Assembly (NCBI GenBank): GCA_021734595.1
Contig: JAIPIO010000262.1
Coordinates: 1 to 5,465, forward strand
DNA: 5,465 nucleotides
Source of the DNA: Kiritimatiellales bacterium
GTDB lineage: Bacteria > Verrucomicrobiota > Kiritimatiellia > Kiritimatiellales > Pontiellaceae
Direction of reading: 5' to 3'
The notes beneath the pieces were generated by a model. It had not been told where the DNA came from. It was given only the letters and a program-made list of their open reading frames with translations, and searched no databases. Both the position numbers and the translations under genes were made by a program. Position 1 is the first letter of the stretch; each line of letters opens with the position of its first letter. Positions 1-5,465 of the stretch are shown here, piece by piece.

Positions 1-1108
1 GGGGCTGCGTGAGATTGGGTGCCAGTGACTCACCGGGAACGGTGTAGATAAAGGGGATATCCTCCCCCGTCTGCCAGAGGGTGAACCGGGCCTTGAAACT
101 GTTGGCCAGTACAGATATCTCCGGGCCGAAATTGGCCGCCGCCTGGTCGCCCGCCACCATCGACTCGCCTGTGATGAACAGAATGCCGCTCAGAGCCGTC
201 GGCGTAAAGCAGTGCACATACACGTTGTATTCAAAGGTCGCCGTCGAATCGCCGACTTGCGGTTTCGGCGAGGGAAGCTGGGCCCACGAGCTGCCGGCCG
301 GGACCGCCCTGGTCTGCATCATCGCCGGGATGTAATCACCCCAATACGCCTTCCATTCCGCCATGTAACGCCGCACGTTGGCAAGGTAATAGGGGTTGTC
401 GAAATACTGACTGCCCACCGTCTTGTAGTCTTCCATCAGGCTCGGAGTGTCCTTAAGAAAACTCGGGGCGATCCAGTTCTTCAGCGGTATATCCTTCTTG
501 GCCTTCAGGTAGATGATGCCGACCGGACGGCCTGTCTTGGCGGCGATGCTGTCACCAAGTGCCGCAGCCAGTCCGGAAGCATCCTTCCAGTAGGCCGCCA
601 GGCGGTTGCCCCATTTACCATTGGCGTCCTTCACTCTCGGGGTCCGCGAGGTGCAAATACTGAAGCGGCTGGGATTATCTCTGCCGTCGCGGTTCGACTG
701 GTTCTCGATCATGCGCACGATCTGGCCGGATGGTTTGACTTCCGGTACCTTGAACTTGCCAACCGGTGCGACCACACACCAAACATCGCCGAACACAATG
801 CCGGTGATGACCCGTTCGTGCACCATCTCACCGTTGATGGTGAAACTCACCTTCAACGTATGAGGCTTGGGGCCAGCCTTCATGAGCGGCAGGGTGACCT
901 TCCACTCCGCCATCTCAGGCGTCACGGCGATGGTCTTCTTGATGGCATCCGAGCCGGATTCAGGGCCGAACTCGAAGTGTACCTTGCAGTCGCCTTCCTC
1001 CGGTACGCTTTGCCATTCCCCATGTTTACGGGTGGAACCCCAGAGGGTCACCGGCTTGTCGGCCTGGAATACCGCGTCATCGCGGAACTGCACGCTCAAC
1101 AGCGGCAT
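1..1108 (-). repeat. SASA module copy 2 (residues ~596-964), degenerate, 3' end outside window
   Basis: The second copy aligns with the first along its whole visible length. MPLLSVQFRDDAVFQADKPV matches the copy 1 start, GIVFGDVWCVVAPVGK matches ILVGEVWMASGQSNMQ, GRPVGIIY and LKNW match NVPIGILN and IQAW, LSGILFITGESM matches IRGAIWNQGYAN, and DIPFIYTVPGES matches ELPVYFHQFYSA. The position of nucleophile Ser133 is Val711, and the position of Asn329 is Met912, although GES before it is canonical. The part that would carry the His lies beyond the window. It looks like a pseudo-enzyme module, perhaps structural or glycan-binding; that role is inference. Confidence 0.7.
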
Positions 1109-2893
1109 TTTGCGGTATTCGTAGATGTTTCCGACGGTAGCCGGGTCAATGACCTCACCGGCGACCTTCAGCTTTTCGTCCGGCCAGGTCTTACTGGTGA
1201 CCATTTTATTGTCAAAGTAGATGAACGGGGTCATCGGCAGCAGGGCCTTGTTGTAGAGGTTGGCCTGGAAACCGACTTCACCGGTGCCGTAGGACACACC
1301 CAGCGGCTTGCTCACCGCCGGCGAGGTGACGATCACCTTCTCGCCGGCGACCTTCATGCTGGCCGGATGCCAGAGGCGCTCTGCGCCGGCCAGGAAGAAG
1401 AGCTTCACCTGAGCATCCCCGTTCGGGATGACCCTGGGATCGGCATACGTGGTCGAGTCTTCGTGACGCTCGACGCCATTGTAAGCGGTGCTGGCAACCA
1501 GCAGGCCACCGTCGGCATGATCGAACTCGATGATCACCTTGTCATCCTCGACCTTGTAGGATTTGAACATCGGCCCATCAGTGACAACCTTCTTGCCATA
1601 TTGATTCTTGAGCGCGTGCAGGGCCAGTCGCTGACCGGGAACCGCCTTGCATCGGTAGTGGATCGCGCCACTGATATCGATCTGCGAGGCCATGCCGGTA
1701 TGGGGGATATCGCGGGCCAGCCAGGTGCCCAGACGCATCTCGGCGGTGCCATCGATGCTCGGCCTGTTGACCTCCTTGCCAACGTGCCGCATTCCGGCGC
1801 TGTAAAACTGGTGGAAGTAAACCGGCAGCTCGGGCTTGTTCCAGACGATCCGCCAGCCGCGTATCAGGCTGTGCAGATTGTTGTAGTAGGGTAATCCTTC
1901 GGACATGTTCGCGTAGCCCTGGTTCCAGATCGCTCCACGAATGGCGTAGGGAACCACCGGACTCAAGCGGCCATTATACATCCAGTTGGCGTCACGGTTG
2001 CTTTGCAAATTGCCCGGAACTCCGGCAGCGATCGCTTTGGCCTCCTGCCCCTTCTGGATCGCCGCTTCGCTGGCGGCGATCTGGTCTTCCAGTGATTTGT
2101 AAAAGGCACCCCATGCCTTCTTGTGCTCCGGGGTGGTCGGGTCGGTGACCAGGCACTTCTGGTGAATCGCCATGCTGTAGTCATCCTCGGCAGTGGCGAA
2201 CCCTTCACGCGGCACCCAGGCCTGGATCGCCGTCTGGCTGAAGGAACAGTTGAGAATGCCGATCGGTACATTCAACTCCTTATAGAGACTGTGGGCGAAG
2301 GCAAAGGCGATGGCGCTGTAGTCACCGTAGTTGCCATGCTTCCAGGATCCGGTCGCCTTCTCAATGGGATGCAGTTGGGCGGCCACCGAAGCAACCTGAA
2401 ACTCGCGGACCGGAGCCACCTTGCCCTTGGTTTCCCCCGACAGTTCAGCCGCCAGTTTGGCGCATTTGCTCTTGGCCACGACCCACTGCATATTGGACTG
2501 CCCCGAGGCCATCCAAACTTCACCGACCAGGATATCGGTCAGGACAACCGTCTTGCCTTGATTATCAGCAATGGTCATCTCAGCAGGATCAAAACTGGCC
2601 TTAAGCGGGTCAAGCTTAACCATCCACTTGCCGTCTTTTCCGGCTTTGGCTTTCTTCTTCTGGCCGGCAAACTCGACCGTGATCTTCGTACCCGGATCAG
2701 ACCAGCCCCAGACAGGAACCTCCATCTCACGCTGCAAAATGGCATGATCATAAAAAGGCGCCCCTGTCTCGATGGCCCGCTCGCGAGGCGCAGGGGCGGC
2801 CCCTCCACTCTCTGGGTAGACAGCGGCCACTGAAAGCAGCATCATTGCTGCAACCAAATACGTCACGACACGGTGTTTCTTCACATTTTTCAT
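1..2893 (-). CDS. Secreted tandem sialate O-acetylesterase-like (SASA/SGNH) protein, 3' end outside window
   Basis: The frame is open from ATG 2893 to the window edge, giving 964 residues with no stop. AAGGA lies 10 bases before the ATG. Residues 1-36 look like a signal peptide: a KKHR n-region, a hydrophobic stretch at about 9-25, then a small-residue region near GGAAPAP. Residues ~46-560 form a complete SASA module with GEVWMASGQSNMQW (Ser133 as nucleophile), GILNCSFSQTAIQAW (212-226), IRGAIWNQGYAN (318-329), IHYRCK with His412, GQRLALHAL, and a C-terminal NLYNKALLPMTPF segment (545-557). Residues ~596-964 repeat the same fold. Known family members deacetylate sialic acids or other O-acetylated glycans; the substrate here cannot be told. 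Most single-module relatives are about 500-650 residues, so this protein is unusually long. Lys is mostly AAG and third positions are GC-rich, more so than in the GH32 gene upstream. The family call is firm; catalytic activity is uncertain. Confidence 0.9.
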   Translation of the reverse strand, partial: MKNVKKHRVVTYLVAAMMLLSVAAVYPESGGAAPAPRERAIETGAPFYDHAILQREMEVPVWGWSDPGTKITVEFAGQKKKAKAGKDGKWMVKLDPLKASFDPAEMTIADNQGKTVVLTDILVGEVWMASGQSNMQWVVAKSKCAKLAAELSGETKGKVAPVREFQVASVAAQLHPIEKATGSWKHGNYGDYSAIAFAFAHSLYKELNVPIGILNCSFSQTAIQAWVPREGFATAEDDYSMAIHQKCLVTDPTTPEHKKAWGAFYKSLEDQIAASEAAIQKGQEAKAIAAGVPGNLQSNRDANWMYNGRLSPVVPYAIRGAIWNQGYANMSEGLPYYNNLHSLIRGWRIVWNKPELPVYFHQFYSAGMRHVGKEVNRPSIDGTAEMRLGTWLARDIPHTGMASQIDISGAIHYRCKAVPGQRLALHALKNQYGKKVVTDGPMFKSYKVEDDKVIIEFDHADGGLLVASTAYNGVERHEDSTTYADPRVIPNGDAQVKLFFLAGAERLWHPASMKVAGEKVIVTSPAVSKPLGVSYGTGEVGFQANLYNKALLPMTPFIYFDNKMVTSKTWPDEKLKVAGEVIDPATVGNIYEYRKMPLLSVQFRDDAVFQADKPVTLWGSTRKHGEWQSVPEEGDCKVHFEFGPESGSDAIKKTIAVTPEMAEWKVTLPLMKAGPKPHTLKVSFTINGEMVHERVITGIVFGDVWCVVAPVGKFKVPEVKPSGQIVRMIENQSNRDGRDNPSRFSICTSRTPRVKDANGKWGNRLAAYWKDASGLAAALGDSIAAKTGRPVGIIYLKAKKDIPLKNWIAPSFLKDTPSLMEDYKTVGSQYFDNPYYLANVRRYMAEWKAYWGDYIPAMMQTRAVPAGSSWAQLPSPKPQVGDSTATFEYNVYVHCFTPTALSGILFITGESMVAGDQAAANFGPEISVLANSFKARFTLWQTGEDIPFIYTVPGESLAPNLTQP
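1214..2758 (-). repeat. SASA module copy 1 (residues ~46-560), Ser/Asn/His retained but motifs altered
   Basis: This is the first copy of a protein-level tandem duplication. It starts with a beta-sandwich (FYDHAILQREMEVPVWGW, then a D-G-K-W-MV strand) that leads into the GQSNM nucleophile block at 131-135. Ser133, Asn329 and His412 match the Ser, Asn and His of SGNH esterases. Departures from the usual family pattern are SFSQT where SWGGT is typical, GYAN where GESN is typical, and AIHYRCK where DIHPxNK is typical. The fold appears complete, including the C-terminal strand region ending near residue 560. It may be an active but diverged esterase or a weakened one. Confidence 0.8.
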
Positions 2894-2903
2894 TTTTTTA
2901 TTT

Positions 2904-2908
2904 TCCTT
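2904..2908 (-). promoter_or_regulatory. Ribosome binding site of the SASA gene
   Basis: Read on the minus strand, AAGGA is followed by an A/T-only spacer of 10 bases and then ATG at 2893. It supports this ATG as the start, and the signal peptide begins right there. A second ATG at 2886 is out of frame. Confidence 0.7.
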
Positions 2909-2995
2909 ATAGCACGCTTTCGTACTTTTTATCATGCCATCATTCACTTGCGGTTGATGCAGGGCTGTTAGAATGCATTTTGAAATAATTATCGT

Positions 2996-3019
2996 AACAT
3001 CGAGTCCTGTCCCGATGTT
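2996..3019 (-). promoter_or_regulatory. Leader hairpin upstream of the SASA gene
   Basis: AACATCG (2996-3002) and CGATGTT (3013-3019) are perfect 7-base inverted repeats. In minus-strand RNA the stem can extend by a G-U and a G-C pair to 9 bp, closing a six-base ACAGGA loop. The hairpin sits about 100-125 bases before the start codon, so it would be in the 5' untranslated leader if transcription starts near 3044. No U-tract follows it, so it is not a standard terminator. It could be an RNA stability or regulatory element, or a protein-binding dyad in DNA. Function is unknown. Confidence 0.4.
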
Positions 3020-3034
3020 GCCCTTTATTCCGTT

Positions 3035-3046
3035 TGTAAGCGTTCA
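3035..3046. promoter_or_regulatory. Possible LacI-type operator half-palindrome
   Basis: TGTAAGCGTTCA matches its own reverse complement at 8 of 12 positions and has a central GC, as many LacI/GalR-family operators do. It would overlap the start point of transcription predicted from the TATAAT at 3051-3056. The match is imperfect and no regulator gene is in the window, so this is only suggestive. Confidence 0.2.
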
Positions 3047-3050
3047 TGTA

Positions 3051-3056
3051 ATTATA
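3051..3056 (-). promoter_or_regulatory. Candidate -10 box for the SASA gene
   Basis: A perfect TATAAT is read on the minus strand inside an AT-rich stretch, about 160 bases before the SASA start codon. No good -35 hexamer stands 16-18 bases upstream (the sequence there is near ACCACC). If real, the promoter would be weak or activator-dependent. In AT-rich DNA such a hexamer can also occur by chance. Confidence 0.3.
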
Positions 3057-3518
3057 AAATAGTTTCTGCCGAAGGTGGTTCCCAATCAATAGCACAGATG
3101 CTAGCCCGCAAGCGGGACGTGGGAAGAAGAAAAAAAAAGCGTGTCTTACGTTATTTTTTAGAGAGCACTTAATATATACATTCCATAAACATGAATTTAT
3201 TCTCAGGCGTAATGGAAATGCAAACTAATTTTAACATAAGTCATTCTATAACGAAACGGATAAAATATAAATATCCCGCCTGCAGGTTTCATCAATATCA
3301 CAAACATCATCAACCCCCCGCACTAGAAAAGGCTAACTGCTTGTATTACAAAGACTTAACACATACACCCCTACCACGCAGAAAGGTTAAGTTCGCCACA
3401 GACCGTCCCCGAACAACGGTGGTTTTTACACGTGAATATGTCGGAGTGAAAGTGGGGTCTCTACGGTTTAGCAGACCGTCATAACATTTTTCTCAGTGAC
3501 TGTGCAGGGATAGATAAA

Positions 3519-3545
3519 GAGGGCCTGGCATTGCCAGGCGAACTC
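3519..3545 (-). terminator. Candidate terminator hairpin after the GH32 gene
   Basis: GCCTGGC (3523-3529) and GCCAGGC (3533-3539) form a perfect 7-bp GC-rich stem with a 3-base loop. Outer GAG/CTC arms (3519-3521 and 3543-3545) extend it across a small internal loop. On the minus strand the hairpin is followed by CUUUAUCU, a weak U-rich tract, and on the plus strand there is none, which favours a role for the minus-strand GH32 transcript. It lies about 190 bases after the stop codon, rather far. It could instead be an operator dyad. Confidence 0.35.
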
Positions 3546-3735
3546 ACAACCCTTACCGAAAGCAACGAAAACACCTGCTAATATGAATAATGACCGGAGC
3601 GAAAAATACGCCGCAGGGGGCGTTGACGACATGGAGAATGTTTATTGGCCAAAACGCCGCTGAGGAATATTGCAGCCGTATGCAGTGAAAATGATTTCTT
3701 AGACCGCCTGCTAATTATCCCATCGCCCATTCAGT

Positions 3736-5465
3736 TCATAAACTTCCAGTGAAAACCAGTTTCGCTTCGCCGCCTTTGGCAATGGCGTTGACCGACTCGA
3801 TATCCAGATCGTTATTGTAGCCGCTGGTAAGGATCATTTCGCCGTTATTGACGAACGTCTCTTTCATCGGCCTGTCGATCAGGATTTGAACGCTCAGCTT
3901 GCCGTCATCCAAGAGCAGCTTCTTGCCGTTGAACGTGCCGGAAACACAGTCAAACGCGAACAGCTCTTCGCCGTCAACCAGCAAACCAAGCGACTTGGCA
4001 GTCCCCGGCTCAAACGTCGCGCGAATATCAAAAAGTGCCCCCCGGGGTTTAACTTCCGCGCCATGGCCGTCAGTCAATGTGATATTCTTCTTCGTATGTT
4101 TTTTGCCATGGATATTCTTAATTTCTTTTACCGGCTCCCCGAACATACGCACACCTTTTTCGGTGCGGCGCAGCGTCAACTCCGTCGGAAAACTGAACGT
4201 CTGATTAAAACATGTATTCCCCATATCAAGCCGCGCCCAGCCAACCTGAACGACACGTCCATCCGGGGCATCCGAAAAACACTGCGAGGCATAATAAGGC
4301 CCCCAATGCAGCTGGAATTTCTTGGCCGTCTCAGGAGTAAATGCCGTCCCGTCGAAGTGGCCGATAGCATAACGCGCATCAGCAGCAAAGACCACCCAAC
4401 GCGTGTCTTTTTTGTCACCATCAACAGGCAGCTGGAACACCTCGGCACATTCGTAATAACCCTGCAGATGACTTTGCTCTGTCCATTTCTTAAGATCGGT
4501 TGAAGTGTAGAACGCGATATTATTTCCGCCCTTCGTGTCAAAAACAGCGATAACCCAATGCCCGCCAAGCTTTTTGGCCGTCTCGTTAAGCGGCTTGTCG
4601 CCATGGACATAGTCATACCAGAACGGCTTCGGGTCGCGGCCGCCATGCCTGATCACCGGGTTGCCTTCGTACTCGCTAAACGTCCGGCCCTGGTCATGGC
4701 TGTAGGCGATGCATTCGCCACGGCCGGTACTGGTCCATGTGGCAATAATAACGTCGTTGACGCCTTTCTTCCATCCGCCGGTATTCTTCCAGTCAACAGC
4801 GCCGCCGCCGGAAAACATGGCGTCGCCGCGCTGGTGATGAAGCGCGTCAGGCATCTGTTTCCAATGCACAAGATCCTTGCTCACGGCATGTCCCCAGGTC
4901 ATATTGCCCCATGGCAAACCAACCGGGTTGTGCTGGAAGTACATGTGCCACCACCCCTTGTAATACACCATGCCATTCGGATCGTTGTTCCAGCCGACCT
5001 TCTGAGAAAAATGAAACTGCGGCCGCTTCGGCTCTGTCCCCCACCTATCCTCACCAGGCACTCTGTCAGACTGCGTGATCAAACCAAACGCGTGATCACT
5101 GGTGTTGTTGACAAAAAGCTCGAGCTCTTGCCCCTTGTATTCGCTGAGGTCGATAAAGGCCCACCAGTTTACCCTGTCCTCAGATTCGGCAAAACCGCCT
5201 GTCAGAAAACGAACGTCTTTGCCGTTGAGCTTAAGGCTTAGCTCTTTATGAGACCCGTCATTATCGATCGGGATAATAATATACTTCTTATCGATCTTCA
5301 TGGTGGCATGAAGGTTCTTTTTCGGTTCGAGTGGCTTGGTCGCTGCAACAACAGGCTTCTCCGACATTGTAAAATTGTCCGCGTTAATATGGCCCCATCC
5401 GCCTTTTGCACTGTCAAAGATAACGATCTTGGCGTTTTTGCCTAAAACGTCGCTCACGTCAACCG
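3736..5465 (-). CDS. Glycoside hydrolase family 32 (levanase/fructan beta-fructosidase type), 5' end outside window
   Basis: The frame is open to the window's right edge and ends at TGA 3738-3736. GTG 5457 is an internal Val: the preceding codons are open, and the first residues (VDVSDVLGKNAK...GGWGHIN) are the tail of a beta-sandwich that commonly precedes GH32 in this bacterial group. Numbering from that codon, residues ~48-140 resemble DUF4980 (KYIIIPI, WWAFIDLSEYKGQEL, ITQSDRV), and GH32 runs from ~145. Visible catalytic motifs are WNNDPNG (156-162, nucleophile Asp159), FSGGGAVDW, GRDP (273-276, transition-state-stabilising Asp275) and YECAEVF (335-341, acid/base Glu336). CFNQTFSFPTELTLR ends the five-blade propeller, and residues ~440-573 are the C-terminal beta-sandwich. 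The family hydrolyses beta-fructosidic bonds in levan, inulin or sucrose; endo or exo mode cannot be decided. It is probably secreted, but the signal peptide is not in view. Lys codons are more mixed than in the SASA gene. Confidence 0.93.
   Translation of the reverse strand, partial: VDVSDVLGKNAKIVIFDSAKGGWGHINADNFTMSEKPVVAATKPLEPKKNLHATMKIDKKYIIIPIDNDGSHKELSLKLNGKDVRFLTGGFAESEDRVNWWAFIDLSEYKGQELELFVNNTSDHAFGLITQSDRVPGEDRWGTEPKRPQFHFSQKVGWNNDPNGMVYYKGWWHMYFQHNPVGLPWGNMTWGHAVSKDLVHWKQMPDALHHQRGDAMFSGGGAVDWKNTGGWKKGVNDVIIATWTSTGRGECIAYSHDQGRTFSEYEGNPVIRHGGRDPKPFWYDYVHGDKPLNETAKKLGGHWVIAVFDTKGGNNIAFYTSTDLKKWTEQSHLQGYYECAEVFQLPVDGDKKDTRWVVFAADARYAIGHFDGTAFTPETAKKFQLHWGPYYASQCFSDAPDGRVVQVGWARLDMGNTCFNQTFSFPTELTLRRTEKGVRMFGEPVKEIKNIHGKKHTKKNITLTDGHGAEVKPRGALFDIRATFEPGTAKSLGLLVDGEELFAFDCVSGTFNGKKLLLDDGKLSVQILIDRPMKETFVNNGEMILTSGYNNDLDIESVNAIAKGGEAKLVFTGSL

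Larger units (their letters stand above)
2894..3735. other. Long intergenic region, no convincing gene
   Basis: About 840 bases separate the GH32 stop from the SASA start. The part from about 2894 to 3400 is clearly richer in A/T than the flanking genes. Besides the separately listed sites it contains a CCCGC-AA-GCGGG dyad (3105-3116), a nine-A run and a six-T run flanking a weak CGT/ACG stem (3130-3159), four ACCGT/ACGGT pentamers (3402-3479), and a GGCGTT/AACGCC inverted repeat (3619-3658). Open frames here lack ribosome binding sites and recognisable protein features. No tRNA, CRISPR array or insertion-sequence ends were recognised. Confidence 0.6.

Noticed and set aside
212..1894. A 560-codon plus-strand open frame opposite the SASA gene
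   Set aside because: It is fully antisense to a gene with clear esterase motifs, its translation is rich in Arg, His, Gly and Asp without any recognisable motif, and such frames arise from the GC-rich third positions of the opposite strand.
2123..2833. A 236-codon plus-strand open frame opposite the start of the SASA gene
   Set aside because: It is antisense to the nucleophile block and N-terminal beta-sandwich, has no family resemblance, and is explained as a shadow.
3004..3017. AGGA plus ATG-TTA-CGA-TAA leader-peptide-like sequence within the leader hairpin (minus strand)
   Set aside because: It would encode only three residues, with a spacing of about four bases. It is more likely a by-product of the hairpin sequence.
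3105..3116. CCCGC-AA-GCGGG dyad as a terminator
   Set aside because: No T-run follows on either strand at the right distance: the nearby A-run reads as T's upstream of the dyad on the minus strand, and as A's on the plus strand.
3191..3484. A 97-codon plus-strand frame in the intergenic region
   Set aside because: No ribosome binding site precedes the ATG, the composition follows AT-rich non-coding DNA (many Lys, His, Tyr, Thr), and no motif is seen.
3583..3663. A 26-codon plus-strand frame starting ATGAATAATGAC
   Set aside because: It is very short, lacks a ribosome binding site and overlaps another equally weak frame on the other strand.
3886..5241. Plus-strand open frames (3886-4503 and 4558-5241) opposite the GH32 gene
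   Set aside because: The minus-strand frame carries all GH32 catalytic motifs, while the plus-strand translations show no domain and no ribosome binding site.

Overview
The window carries two long protein-coding genes, both on the minus strand, separated by about 840 bases of mostly AT-rich non-coding DNA. Both genes run off the window: the upstream one (right side) lacks its 5' end and the downstream one (left side) lacks its 3' end. Both appear to encode secreted carbohydrate-active enzymes. The style is that of the Planctomycetes-Verrucomicrobia-Lentisphaerae/Kiritimatiellae group: a fructan hydrolase preceded by an extra N-terminal beta-sandwich, and a large multi-domain sialate O-acetylesterase-like protein. 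The taxonomy is inferred from gene style only, because no marker gene is present.

Right part, 3736-5465, minus strand: a glycoside hydrolase family 32 enzyme (levanase, inulinase or fructan beta-fructosidase type). All three catalytic motifs are visible. It is preceded by a DUF4980-like domain and by the tail of a further N-terminal domain that continues beyond the window. The GTG at 5457 is therefore not the true start.

Middle part, 2894-3735: the intergenic region. It holds a GC-rich hairpin that may end the GH32 transcript, a set of short inverted and direct repeats, an A/T-flanked weak hairpin, a TATAAT-like box, a 9-bp-stem hairpin in the probable 5' leader of the next gene, and a clear ribosome binding site. 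No convincing gene is seen there.

Left part, 1-2893, minus strand: a signal-peptide protein of at least 964 residues made of two sialate O-acetylesterase-like (SASA, SGNH-type) modules in tandem. The first module keeps the catalytic Ser (GQSNM) and His but has changed several family-typical residues. The second module has lost both the Ser and the Asn and looks catalytically dead. This active-plus-degenerate tandem arrangement is the most interesting feature of the window.

Together the two genes suggest a polysaccharide-degradation locus in which fructan or another acetylated glycan is processed outside the cytoplasm. The long gap, and a possible separate promoter, argue that the two genes need not form a single operon.
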